Shown here piece by piece: positions 1 through 10,269 of a stretch of DNA of 16,545 bases. The position numbers were made by a program, and so were the translations under genes. The stretch is taken from positions 1 to 16,545 of the forward strand of contig NW_003141560.1 in assembly GCF_000003605.2 (NCBI RefSeq), read 5' to 3'. Numbering within the stretch: position 1 is the first letter of the stretch; each line of letters begins with the position of its first letter. The stretch comes from Saccoglossus kowalevskii. Its lineage: Eukaryota > Hemichordata > Enteropneusta > Harrimaniidae. The notes below the pieces were generated by a model. It made no database searches. It was given only the letters and a program-made list of their open reading frames with translations, and was not told where the DNA came from.

Positions 1-102
1 TCATCACTGCCTCAACCATACTACATAGATGATGCAGTTTGCCTAACAGTTTGATAATAACTCAATGTCTGCCACAACCATACTACATAGATGAACCAGT
101 TT

Positions 103-230
103 GCCTTACAAATTGATAACTCAATGACTGGCACAACCAAACTACATATGTGAAGCAGTTTGCCTAACAGATTGTTAATAACTCAATCACTGCCACAACC
201 ATACTACATTGAACAAGCAATTTGCCTAAC
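103..230. repeat. ACTGGC cassette, copy 1 (diverged)
   Basis: The cassette is a fixed order of linked variants: CCTTACAGATTG, the 59-bp deletion, ACTGGCACAACCAAAC, ATAGGTGAAG, CAGATTGTTAAT, AATCACTG, and CATTGAAGAAGCAG. This first copy shows all of the order but has private changes: CAAATTG, ATATGTG, GAACAAGCAATTT. It is the most diverged of the six copies. Confidence 0.85.
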
Positions 231-540
231 ACTCTGATAATAACTCAATGACTGCCACAACCAAACTACATAGATGAAGCACTTTGCCTAACAGTTTGAT
301 AATAACTCAATGTCTGCCACAACCATACTACATAAATGAAGCAGTTTGCCCAACACTTTGACAATAACCCAATGTCTGCCACAACCATACTACATAGATG
401 AAGCACTTTGCCTAACAGTTTGATAATAACTCAATGTCTGCCTCAACCATACTACATAGATGATGCAGTTTGCCTAACAGTTTGATAATAACTCAATGTC
501 TGCCACAACCGTACTACATAGATGAAGCAGTTTGCCTAAC

Positions 541-880
541 AGATTGATAACTCAATGACTGCCACAACCAAACTACATAGATGAAGCAGTTTGCCTAACA
601 GATTGTTAATAAGTCAATGACTGCCACAACCATACTACATTGATGAAGCAGTTTGCCTAACAGTCTGATAATAACTCAATGACTGCCACAACCAAACTAC
701 ATAGATGAAGCAGTTTGCCTAACAGTCTGATAATAACTCAATGACTGACACAACCATACTACATAGATGAAGCAGTTTGCCCAACAGTTTGACAATAACC
801 CAATGTCTGCCACAACCATACTACATAGATGAAGCAGTTTGCCTAACAGTTTGATAATAACTCAATGACTGCCACAACCA
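541..880. repeat. Duplicated block (partner 1093-1432, offset 552)
   Basis: Five to six monomers, from a CAGATTG short monomer through CAGATTGTTAAT, CATTGATG, GACTGAC and GCCCAAC/GACAATAACCC, recur at 1093-1432. Only about five differences are seen (for example CACATCC, CCAATCTAC and GTCTTCC in the second copy, AAGTCAATG in the first). The offset equals 7 x 62 + 2 x 59. Confidence 0.8.
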
Positions 881-1089
881 AACTACATAGATGAAGCAGT
901 TTGCCTAACAGTTTGATAACTCAATGACTGTCACAACCATACTACATAGATGAAGCAGTTTGCCCAACAGTTTGACAATAACCCAATGTCTGCCACAACC
1001 ATACTACATAGATGAAGCAGTTTGCCTAACAGATTGTTAATAACTCAATGTCTGCCACAACCATAATACATAGATGAAGCAGTTTGCCT
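700..1089. repeat. Duplicated block (partner about 3474-3863, offset 2774)
   Basis: The order GACTGAC, GCCCAAC/GACAATAACCC, GACTG with CCAAAC, CAGTTTG short monomer with ACTGTCAC, a second GCCCAAC monomer, CAGATTGTTAAT and CCATAATAC is shared. I noticed no mismatches between about 721 and 1089. It ends at 1090 versus 3864, where the partner enters cassette copy 4 (CCTTAC instead of CCTAAC). Confidence 0.8.
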
Positions 1090-1092
1090 AAC

Positions 1093-1432
1093 AGATTGAT
1101 AACTCAATGACTGCCACATCCAAACTACATAGATGAAGCAGTTTGCCTAACAGATTGTTAATAACTCAATGACTGCCACAACCATACTACATTGATGAAG
1201 CAGTTTGCCTAACAGTCTGATAATAACTCAATGACTGCCACAACCAATCTACATAGATGAAGCAGTTTGCCTAACAGTCTGATAATAACTCAATGACTGA
1301 CACAACCATACTACATAGATGAAGCAGTTTGCCCAACAGTTTGACAATAACCCAATGTCTTCCACAACCATACTACATAGATGAAGCAGTTTGCCTAACA
1401 GTTTGATAATAACTCAATGACTGCCACAACCA
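1093..1432. repeat. Duplicated block, second copy (offset 552)
   Basis: This is a copy of 541-880. It ends where CCAAAC in the first copy is CCATACTGC here (near 1433). The GTCTTCC variant it carries recurs in zone B near 6912 and 9571, linking this part of A1 to B. Confidence 0.8.
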
Positions 1433-1702
1433 TACTGCATAGATGAAGCAGTTTGCCTAACAGTCTGATAATAACTCAATGACTGCCACAACCAAACTAC
1501 ATAGATGAAGCAGTTTGCCTAACAGTTTGATAATAACCCAATGTCTGCCACAACCATACTACATAGATGAAGCAGTTTGCCTAACAGTTTGATAATAACT
1601 CAATGTCTGCCTCAACCATACTACATAGATGATGCAGTTTGCCTAACAGTTTGATAATAACTCAATGTCTGCCACAACCATACTACATATATGAAGCAGT
1701 TT

Positions 1703-1830
1703 GCCTTACAGATTGATAACTCAATGACTGGCACAACCAAACTACATAGGTGAAGCAGTTTGCCTAACAGATTGTTAATAACTCAATCACTGCCACAACC
1801 ATACTACATTGAAGAAGCAGTTTGCCTAAC
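1703..1830. repeat. ACTGGC cassette, copy 2
   Basis: All linked variants of the cassette are present. It lies exactly 1600 bases after copy 1, and the neighbouring GCCTCAACC / GATGATGCAG monomer upstream (1607 versus 7) is shared as well. The duplicated segment is therefore longer than the cassette. Confidence 0.9.
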
Positions 1831-2023
1831 AGTCTGATAATAACTCAATGACTACCACAATCAAACTACATAGATGAAGCAGTTTGCCTAACAGTTTGAT
1901 AATAACTCAATGTCTGCCACAACCATACTACATAGATGAAGCAGTTTGCCTAACAGTTTGATAATAACTCAATGTCTACCACAACCATACTACATAGATG
2001 AAGCAGTTTGCCTAACAGTTTGA

Positions 2024-2520
2024 GAATAACTCAATTTCTGCCACAACCATACTACATAGATGAAGCAGTTTGCCTAACAGATTGATAACTCAAGGACTGC
2101 CACAACCAAACTACATAGATGAAACAGTTTGCCTAACAGATTTTTAATAACTCATTGACTGCCACAACCATACTACATTTGATGAAGCAGTTTTGCCTAA
2201 CAGTCTTGATAATAACTCAATGACTGCCACAACCAAACTACATAGATTGAAGCAGTTTGTCTAACAGTCTGATGAATAACTCATGACTGACACAACCCAT
2301 ACTACATAGATGAAGCAGTTTGCCCAACAGTTTGACAATAACCCAATGTCTGCCACAACCATACTACATAGATGAAGCAGTTTGCCTAACAGTTTGATAA
2401 TAACTCAATGACTGCCACAACCATACTTCATAGATGAAGCAGTTTGCCTAACAGTTTGATAATAACTCAATGACAGCCACAACCATACTACATAGATGAA
2501 GCAGTTTGCCTAACAGTTTG
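2024..2520. repeat. Duplicated block (partner 4429-4920), carrying an indel patch
   Basis: Eight monomers from GAATAACTCAATTTCTG through CAAGGACTG, CAGATTTTTAAT, TTTGTCTAAC and CATACTTCATAG match 4429-4920. The offset is 2405 before the patch at about 2178-2300 and 2400 after it. That accounts for six single-base insertions and one deletion in this copy relative to its partner. CAAGGACTG is found only in these two copies. Confidence 0.85.
2178..2300. other. Cluster of single-base indels, probable residual sequencing error
   Basis: Compared with the partner at about 4580-4710, this stretch has one extra base in each of CATTTGATG (about 2180), AGTTTTGCC (about 2193), GTCTTGAT (about 2206), AGATTGAAG (about 2247), GATGAATAAC (about 2275) and ACCCAT (about 2297), and one missing base in CTCATGAC (about 2283). 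Most are homopolymer or single-base extensions. Seven indels fall in about 120 bases, while the rest of the window shows roughly seven altogether. Confidence 0.75.
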
Positions 2521-2817
2521 TTAATAACTCAATGACTGCCACAATCAAACTACATAGATGAAGCAGTTTGTCTAACAATTTGATAATAACTCAATGACTG
2601 CCACAACCATACTACATAGATGAAGCAGTTTGCCCAACACTTTGACAATAACCCAATGTCTGCCACAACCATACTACATAGATGAAGCAGTTTGCCTAAC
2701 AGTTTGATAATAACTCAATGTCTGCCTCAACCATACTACATAGATGATGCAGTTTGCCTAACAGTTTGATAATAACTCAATGTCTGCCACAACCATACTA
2801 CATAGATGAAGCAGTTT

Positions 2818-2945
2818 GCCTTACAGATTGATAACTCAATGACTGGCACAACCAAACTACATAGGTGAAGCAGTTTGCCTAACAGATTGTTAATAACTCA
2901 ATCACTGCCACAACCATACTACATTGAAGAAGCAGTTTGCCTAAC
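2818..2945. repeat. ACTGGC cassette, copy 3
   Basis: All linked variants are present, 1115 bases after copy 2, again preceded by the GCCTCAACC / GATGATGCAG monomer (2722). The spacing equals eighteen monomers including two short ones (1110) plus the net five extra bases of the indel patch at about 2178-2300, which lies between copies 2 and 3. Confidence 0.9.
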
Positions 2946-3473
2946 AGTCTGATAATAACTCAATGACTGCCACAACCAAACTACATAGATGAAGCAGTTT
3001 GCCTAACAGTCTGATAATAACTCAATGACTGACACAACCATACTACATAGATGAAGCAGTTTGCCCAACAGTTTGACAATAACTCAATGTCTGCCACAAC
3101 CAAACTACATAGATGAAGCAGTTTGCCTAACAGTTTGATAATAACTCAATGTCTGCCACAACCATACTACATAGATGAAGCAGTTTGCCTAACAGTTTGA
3201 CAATAACTCAATGTCTACCACAACCATACTACATAGATGAAGCAGTTTGCCTAACAGTTTGAGAATAACTCAATGTCTGCCACAACCATAATACATAGAT
3301 GAAGCAGTTTGCCTAACAGATTGATAACTCAATGACTGCCACAACCAAACTACATAGATGAAGCAGTTTGCCTAACAGATTGATAACTCAATGACTGCCA
3401 CAACCAAACTACATAGATGAAGCAGTTTGCCTAACAGATTGTTAATAACTCAATGACTGCCACAACCATACTA

Positions 3474-3863
3474 CATAGATGAAGCAGTTTGCCTAACAGT
3501 CTGATAATAACTCAATGACTGACACAACCATACTACATAGATGAAGCAGTTTGCCCAACAGTTTGACAATAACCCAATGTCTGCCACAACCATACTACAT
3601 AGATGAAGCAGTTTGCCTAACAGTTTGATAATAACTCAATGACTGCCACAACCAAACTACATAGATGAAGCAGTTTGCCTAACAGTTTGATAACTCAATG
3701 ACTGTCACAACCATACTACATAGATGAAGCAGTTTGCCCAACAGTTTGACAATAACCCAATGTCTGCCACAACCATACTACATAGATGAAGCAGTTTGCC
3801 TAACAGATTGTTAATAACTCAATGTCTGCCACAACCATAATACATAGATGAAGCAGTTTGCCT
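3474..3863. repeat. Duplicated block, second copy (offset 2774)
   Basis: This partner of 700-1089 is joined at its right end directly to cassette copy 4. The join of two blocks of different ancestry inside CCTTACAG/CCTAACAG is a probable exchange point. Confidence 0.8.
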
Positions 3864-3987
3864 TACAGATTGATAACTCAATGACTGGCACAACCAAACT
3901 ACATAGGTGAAGCAGTTTGCCTAACAGATTGTTAATAACTCAATCACTGCCACAACCATACTACATTGAAGAAGCAGTTTGCCTAAC
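3860..3987. repeat. ACTGGC cassette, copy 4
   Basis: The full cassette is present, but the monomer upstream is an AATGTCTG / CCATAATAC monomer instead of the GATGATGCAG one. Its left flank therefore came from a different place than in copies 1-3. The left flank matches 700-1090 at an offset of 2774. Confidence 0.9.
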
Positions 3988-4448
3988 AGTCTGATAATAA
4001 CTCAATGACTGCCACAACCAAACTACATAGATGAAGCAGTTTGCCTAACAGTTTGATAATAACTCAATGTCTGCCACAACCATACTACATAGATGAAGCA
4101 GTTTGCCTAACAGTTTGATAATAACTCAATGTCTACCACAACCATACTACATAGATGAAGCAGTTTGCCTAACAGTTTGAGAATAACTCAATTTCTGCCA
4201 CAACCAAACTACATAGGTGAAGCAGTTTGCCTAACAGATTGTTAATAACTCAATCACTGCCACAACCATACTACATTGAAGAAGCAGTTTGCCTAACAGT
4301 CTGATAATAACTCAATGACTGCCACAACCAAACTACATAGATGAAGCAGTTTGCCTAACAGTTTGATAATAACTCAATGTCTGCCACAACCATACTACAT
4401 AGATGAAGCAGTTTGCCTAACAGTTTGAGAATAACTCAATTTCTGCCA
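3891..4448. repeat. Local 5-monomer duplication with loss of one monomer in the second copy
   Basis: The sequence from 3891 repeats from 4201 at an offset of 310 (5 x 62) for nearly four monomers. The second copy then lacks the AATGTCTACC monomer and continues at GAGAATAACTCAATTTCTG with an offset of 248 (4 x 62; 4181 versus 4429). This shows duplication followed by, or combined with, loss of exactly one monomer. Confidence 0.85.
4199..4297. repeat. ACTGGC cassette, truncated copy starting inside a monomer
   Basis: Here the cassette lacks its first monomer: an AATTTCTG front is joined to a CCAAAC/ATAGGTGAAG rear inside the shared CCACAACC stretch. The rest (CAGATTGTTAAT, AATCACTG, CATTGAAGAAGCAG) follows normally. 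It repeats 3889-3987 at an offset of 310 (5 x 62). The mid-monomer change of haplotype marks an exchange junction. Confidence 0.85.
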
Positions 4449-4920
4449 CAACCATACTACATAGATGAAGCAGTTTGCCTAACAGATTGATAACTCAAGG
4501 ACTGCCACAACCAAACTACATAGATGAAGCAGTTTGCCTAACAGATTTTTAATAACTCAATGACTGCCACAACCATACTACATTGATGAAGCAGTTTGCC
4601 TAACAGTCTGATAATAACTCAATGACTGCCACAACCAAACTACATAGATGAAGCAGTTTGTCTAACAGTCTGATGATAACTCAATGACTGACACAACCAT
4701 ACTACATAGATGAAGCAGTTTGCCCAACAGTTTGACAATAACCCAATGTCTGCCACAACCATACTACATAGATGAAGCAGTTTGCCTAACAGTTTGATAA
4801 TAACTCAATGACTGCCACAACCATACTTCATAGATGAAGCAGTTTGCCTAACAGTTTGATAATAACTCAATGACTGCCACAACCATACTACATAGATGAA
4901 GCAGTTTGCCTAACAGTTTG
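4429..4920. repeat. Duplicated block, clean copy (partner 2024-2520)
   Basis: This carries the same ordered rare variants as 2024-2520 with regular monomer lengths and no extra bases. It can be used to recognise the irregular bases in the partner. GATGATAAC near 4673 is a substitution of the usual GATAATAAC, not a short monomer. Confidence 0.85.
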
Positions 4921-4925
4921 ATAAT
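4864..4925. repeat. Reference consensus monomer (62 bp)
   Basis: This copy carries the commonest base at every position I compared and serves as the phase reference. It has 23 G/C of 62 bases and no CpG. The heptamer CAGTTTG occurs at monomer positions 39-45 and again at 51-57, so the unit contains a short direct repeat. Its 3' end holds the doublet ATAATA that is shortened in the 59-bp form. The main variable sites are position 10 (A or T, GACTG versus GTCTG), position 23 (T or A, CCATAC versus CCAAAC), and 54-56 (TTT, ATT or TCT in the second heptamer). Confidence 0.9.
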
Positions 4926-5460
4926 AACTTAATGTCTGCCACAACCATACTACATAGATGAAGCAGTTTGCCTAACAGTTTGATAATAACTCAATGTCTA
5001 CCACAACCATACTACATAGATGAAGCAGTTTGCCTACCAGTTTGAGAATAACTCAACGACTGCCACAACCATACTACATAGATGAAGCAGTTTGCCTAAC
5101 AGATTGATAACTCAATGACTGCCACAACCAAACTACATAGATGAAGCAGTTTGCCTAACAGATTGATAATAACTCAATGACTGCCACAACCATACTACAT
5201 AGATGAAGCAGTTTGCCTAACAGTTTGATAATAACTCAATGTCTGCCACAACCATACTACATAGATAAAGCAGTTTGCCTAACAGTTTGATAATAACTCA
5301 ATGTCTACCACAACCATACTACATAGATGAAGCAGTTTGCCTAACAGTTTGAGAATAACTCAATATCTGCCACAACCATACTACATAGGTGAAGCAGTTT
5401 GCCTAACAGATTGATAACTCAATGACTGCCACAACCAAACTACATAGATGAAGCAGTTTG

Positions 5461-6841
5461 CCTAACAGATTTTTAATAACTCAATGACTGCCACAACCAT
5501 ACTACATTGATGAAGCAGTTTGCCTAACAGTCTGATAATAACTCAATGACTGCCACAACCAAACTACATAGATGAAGCAGTTTGCCTAACAGTCTGATAA
5601 TAACTCAATGACTGCCACAACCATACTACATAGATGAAGCAGTTTGCCCAACAGTTTGACAATAACCCAATGTCTGCCACAACCATACTACATAGATGAA
5701 GCAGTTTGCCTAACAGTTTGATAATAACTCAATGACTGCCACAACCATACTGCATAGATGAAGCAGATTGCCTAACAGTTTGATAATAACTCAATGACTG
5801 CCACAACCATACTACATAGATGAAGCAGTTTGCCTAACAGTTTAATAATAACTCAATGTCTGCCACAACCATACTACATAGATGAAGCAATTTGCCTAAC
5901 AGTTTGTTAATAACTCAATGACTGCCACAACCAAACTACATAGATGAAGCAGTTTGCCTAACAGTTTGATAATAACTCAATGTCTGCCACAACCATACTA
6001 CATAGATGAAGCAGTTTGCCTAACAGATTGATAATAACTCAATGTCTGCCACAACCATACTACATAGATGAAGCAGTTTGCCTAACAGTTTGAGAATAAC
6101 TCAATGACTGCCACAACCATACTACATAGATGAAGCAGTTTGCCTAACGGATTGATAATAACTCAATGACTGCCACAACCATACTACATTGAAGAAGCAG
6201 TTTGCCTAACAGTCTGATAATAACTCAATGACTGCCACAACCAAACTACATAGATGAAGCAGTTTGCCTAACAGTCTGATAATAACTCAATGACTGACAC
6301 AACCATACTACATAGATGAAGCAGTTTGCCTAACAGTCTGATAATAACTCAATGACTGCCACAACCATACTACATTGATGAAGCAGTTTGCCTAACAGTC
6401 TGATAATAACTCAATGACTGCCACAACTAAACTACATAGATGAAGCAGTTTGCCTACAGTCTGATAATAACTCAATGACTGCCACAACCAAACTACATAG
6501 ATGAAGCAGTTTGCCTAACAGATTGATAATAACTCAATGACTGCCACAACTAAACTACATAGATGAAGCAGTTTGCCTAACAGTTTGATAATAACTCAAT
6601 GTTTGTCACAACCATACTACATAGATGAAGCAGTTTGCCTAACAGATTGATAATAACTGAATGTCTGCCACAACCATACTACACAGATGAAGCAGTTTGC
6701 CTAACAGTTTGATAATAACTCAATTACTGCCACAACCAAACTACATAGATGAAGCAGTTTGCCTAACAGTCTGATAATAACTCAATGACTGCCACAACCA
6801 TACTACATAGATGAAGCAGTTTGCCTAACAGTTTAATAATA
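5461..6841. repeat. Array transition zone: near-consensus monomers, no 59-bp form
   Basis: Between the short monomer near 5411 and the next near 7452 every monomer is of the 62-bp class. Monomers here are mostly consensus-like, with the second heptamer as CAGTTTG, CAGATTG or CAGTCTG. A remnant of the A-zone cassette (CATTGAAGAAGCAG) occurs near 6188 without its usual upstream short monomer. One base is missing at about 6456 (CCTACAG instead of CCTAACAG). No gene or unique sequence is visible. Boundaries are approximate. Confidence 0.65.
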
Positions 6842-7610
6842 ACTCAATGACTGACACAACCACACTACATAGATGAAGCAGTTTGCCCAACAGTTTGACA
6901 ATAACCCAATGTCTTCCACAACCATACTACATAGATGAAGCAGTTTGCCTAACAGTTTGATAATAACTCAATGACTGCCACAACCATACTGCATAGATGA
7001 AGCAGTTTGCCTAACAGTTTGATAATAACTCAATGACTGCCACAACCAAACTACATAGATGAAGCAGTTTGCCTAACAGTTTGATAATAAATCAATGACT
7101 GCCACAGCCATACTACATAGATGAAGCAGTTTGTCTAACAGTTTGATAATAACTCAATGTCTGCCACAACCATACTACATAGATGAAGCAGTTTGTCTAA
7201 CAGTTTGATAATAACTTAATGTCTCCAACAACCGTACTACATAGATGAAGCAGCTTGCCTAACAGTTTGATAATAACTCAATGACTGCAACAACCAAACT
7301 ACATAGATGAAACAGTTTGCCTAACAGATTGATAATAACTCAATGACTGCCCCAACCATACTACATAGCTGAAGCAGTTTGCCTAACAGTTTGATAATAA
7401 CTCAATGACTGCCACAACCAAACTACATAGAGGAAGCAGTTTGCCTAACAGTTTGATAACTCAATGACTGTCACAACCATACTACATAGATGAAGCACTT
7501 TGCCTAACAGATTGATAATAATTCAATGACTGCCACAACCATACTACATAGATGAAGCAGTTTGCCTAACAGATTGATAATAACTCAATGACTGCCACAA
7601 CCATACTACA
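6842..7610. repeat. Duplicated block (partner 9501-10269, offset 2659)
   Basis: About 12-13 monomers match 9501-10269. Shared rare variants are GTCTTCCACAACC, CATACTGCATAG, AATAAATCAATG with CACAGCCATAC, TTTGTCTAAC twice, AACTTAATGTCTCCAAC and AACCGTAC. Together these make independent origin implausible. The duplicated variants include an AATAAA hexamer (7086-7091 and 9745-9750) created by a C-to-A change in AATAACTC. Confidence 0.8.
7281..7610. repeat. Partial higher-order repeat, about 5 monomers
   Basis: The first part of the 12-monomer block is present: GCAACAACCAAAC, GAAACAG, CCCCAACC with AGCTGAAG, the 59-bp monomer with ACTGTCAC, GAAGCACTTT and ATAATTCAATG. After about 7610 the order departs from the full copies (GTTTTCTTAACAGTTGATA, with one base missing near 7634). 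Upstream the similarity to 9501-9939 continues back to about 6842, so this is part of a longer duplicated block. Confidence 0.75.
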
Positions 7611-8640
7611 TAGATGAAGCAGTTTTCTTAACAGTTGATAATAACTCAATGTCTGCCAGAACCATAATACATAGATGAAGCAGTTTGCCTAACAGTTTGA
7701 TAATAACTCAATGTCTGCCACAACCATACTACATAGATGAAACAGTTTGCCTAACAGTCTGATAATAACTCAATGACTGCCACAACCATACTACATAGAT
7801 GAAGCAGTTTGCCTAACAGTCTGATAATAACTCAATGACTGACACAACCATACTACATAGATGAAGCAGTTTTCCCAACAGTCTGATAATAACTCAATGA
7901 CTGCCACAACCATACTACATAGATGAAGCAGTTTGCCTAACAGTCTGATAATAACGCAATGACTGCCACAACCATACTACATAGATGAAGCAGTTTGCCT
8001 AACAGTCTGATAATAACTCAATGTCTGTCACAACCATACTACATAGATGAAGCAGTTTGCCTAACAGTCTGATAATAACTCAATGACTGACACAACCATA
8101 CTACATAGATGAAGCAGTTTTCCCAACAGTCTGATAATAACTCAATGACTGCAACAACCATACTACATAGATGAAGCAGTATGCCTAACAGTCTGATAAT
8201 AACGCAATGACTGCCACAACCATACTACATAGATGAAGCAGTTTGCCTAACAATCTGATAATAACGCAATGACTGCCACAACCATAATACATAGATGAAG
8301 CAGTTTGCCTAACAGTCTGATAATAACTCAATGACTGCCACAACCATACTACATAGATGAAGCAGTTTGCCTAACAGTTTGATAATAACTAAATGACTGC
8401 CACAACCAAACTACATAGATGAAGCAGTTTGCCTAACAGATTGATAATAACTCAATGACTGACACAACCTTACTACATAGATGAAGCAGTTTGCCTAACA
8501 GTTTAATAATAACTCAATGACTGCCACAACCATACTACATAGATAAAGCAGTTTGCCTAACAGTCTGATAATAACGCAATGACTGCCACAACCATACTAC
8601 ATAGATGAAGCAGTTTGCCTAACAGTTTGATAATAACTCA

Positions 8641-9381
8641 ATGACTGCAACAACCAAACTACATAGATGAAACAGTTTGCCTAACAGATTGATAATAACT
8701 CAATGACTGCCCTAACCATACTACATAGCTGAAGCAGTTTGCCTAACAGTTTGATAATAACTCAATGACTGCCACAACCAAACTACATAGATGAAGCAGT
8801 TTGGCTAACAGTTTGATAACTCAATGACTGTCACAACCATACTACATAGATGAAGCACTTTGCCTAACAGATTGATAATAATTCAATGACTGCCACAACC
8901 ATACTACATAGATGAAGCAATTTGCCTAACAGATTGATAATAACTCAATGACTGCCACAACCATACTACATTGATGAAGCAGTTTGCCTAACAGTCTGAT
9001 AATAACTCAATGACTGCCACAACCAAACTACATAGATGAAGCAGTTTGCCTAACAGTCTGATAATAACTCAATGACTGCCACAACCATACTACATAGATG
9101 AAACAGTTTGCCTAACAGTCTGATAATAACTCAATGACTGCCACAACCATACTACATAGATGAAGCAGTTTGCCTAACAGTCTGATAATAACTCAATGAC
9201 TGACACAACCATACTACATAGATGAAGCAGTTTTCCCAACAGTCTGATAATAACTCAATGACTGCCACAACCATACTACATAGATGAAGCAGTTTGCCTA
9301 ACAGTCTGATAATAACGCAATGACTGCCACAACCATACTACATAGATGAAGCAGTTTGCCTAACAGTCTGATAATAACGCA
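8641..9381. repeat. 12-monomer higher-order repeat, copy 1 (about 741 bp)
   Basis: This block starts at the GCAACAACCAAAC monomer and runs in order through these markers: GAAACAG, CCTAACC (CCCC elsewhere) with AGCTGAAG, TTGGCTAAC, the 59-bp monomer plus ACTGTCAC, GAAGCACTTT, ATAATTCAATG, GAAGCAATTT, CATTGATG, a second GAAACAG, GACTGAC, TTTTCCCAAC and AACGCAATG. It matches 10681-11421 at an offset of exactly 2040 with only a few differences over at least 700 bases. The match extends upstream to about 8540. The rare TTGGCTAAC variant is shared by these two copies only, so they are each other's closest relatives. Confidence 0.85.
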
Positions 9382-9540
9382 ATGACTGCCACAACCATAC
9401 TACATAGATGAAGCAGTTTGCCTAACAGTCTGATAATAACTCAATGTCTGTCACAACCATACTACATAGATGAAGCAGTTTGCCTAACAGTCTGATAATA
9501 ACTCAATGACTGACACAATCATACTACATAGATGAAGCAG
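9101..9540. repeat. GAAACAG to GTCTGTC block (partner 11637-12020)
   Basis: The ordered run is GAAACAG, GACTGAC, TTTTCCCAAC, AACGCAATG monomers, GTCTGTCAC and a second GACTGAC. It recurs at 11637-12020 and, less completely, at about 7741-8130. The number of consecutive AACGCAATG monomers differs: two here, one at 11850, and one near 7953. The three copies therefore differ by gain or loss of a single monomer. A related start at 11141 lies exactly 496 bases (8 x 62) before 11637. Confidence 0.7.
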
Positions 9541-10269
9541 TTTGCCCAACAGTTTGACAATAACCCAATGTCTTCCACAACCATACTACATAGATGAAGC
9601 AGTTTGCCTAACAGTTTGATAATAACTCAATGACTGCCACAACAATACTGCATAGATGAATCAGTTTGCCTAACAGATTGATAATAACTCAATGACTGCC
9701 ACAACCAAACTACATAGATGAAGCAGTTTGCCTAACAGTTTGATAATAAATCAATGACTGCCACAGCCATACTACATAGATGAAGCAGTTTGTCTAACAG
9801 TTTGATAATAACTCAATGTCTGCCACAACCATACTACATAGATGAAGCAGTTTGTCTAACAGTTTTATAATAACTTAATGTCTCCAACAACCGTACTACA
9901 TAGATGAAGCAGTTTGCCTAACAGTTTGATAATAACTCAATGACTGCAACAACCAAACTACATAGATGAAACAGTTTGCCTAACAGATTGATAATAACTC
10001 AATGACTGCCCCAACCATACTACATAGCTGAAGCATTTTGCCTAACAGTTTGATAATAACTCAATGACTGCCACAACCAAACTACATAGATGAAGCAGTT
10101 TGCCTAACAGTTTGATAACTCAATGACTGTCACAACGATACTACATAGATGAAGCCCTTTGCCTAACAGATTGATAATAATTCAATGACTGCCACAACCA
10201 TACTACATAGATGAAGCAATTTGCCTAACAGATTGATAATAACTCAATGACTGCCACAACCATACTACA
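9501..10269. repeat. Duplicated block (partner 6842-7610, offset 2659)
   Basis: This is the second copy of the 6842-7610 block. It overlaps the 12-monomer higher-order unit that starts at 9940, so the higher-order unit was assembled after, or by, a duplication that carried its left flank. Differences between the copies include CACAACAATACTG, GAATCAG, CAGTTTTATAAT and AGCATTTTG in this copy, and CAGCTTG and AGAGGAAG in the other. Confidence 0.8.

Larger units (their letters stand above)
1..5460. repeat. Array zone A1: rich in 59-bp and GTCTG-type monomers
   Basis: This zone holds 14 of the 26 short monomers (near 113, 545, 913, 1097, 1713, 2083, 2829, 3321, 3380, 3689, 3869, 4488, 5105 and 5411). 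It also has many monomers beginning AATGTCTG, the GAGAATAACTC variant, the ACTGGCACAACC cassette (four full copies and one partial), and the GCCCAAC/GACAATAACCC variant. The B-zone markers AACGCAATG and TTTTCCCAAC are absent. Blocks are repeated within the zone at offsets of 310, 552, 1600, 2405 and 2774 bases. The right boundary is a gradual change in monomer types, so the coordinate is approximate. Confidence 0.75.

Noticed and set aside
4660-4685. GATGATAAC near 4673 as another 59-bp monomer
   Set aside because: It is a single A-to-G substitution in GATAATAAC; the monomer length is the full 62 bp.
4897-4925. TAACAG as a Myb-type binding core in every unit
   Set aside because: A six-base match to a degenerate motif is expected by chance in a 62-bp unit and says nothing about binding.
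6180-6210. A seventh ACTGGC cassette at CATTGAAGAAGCAG
   Set aside because: Only this last marker is present; the short monomer, ACTGGC, ATAGGTG and AATCACTG markers are missing upstream. It is a remnant or a recombinant, not a full copy.
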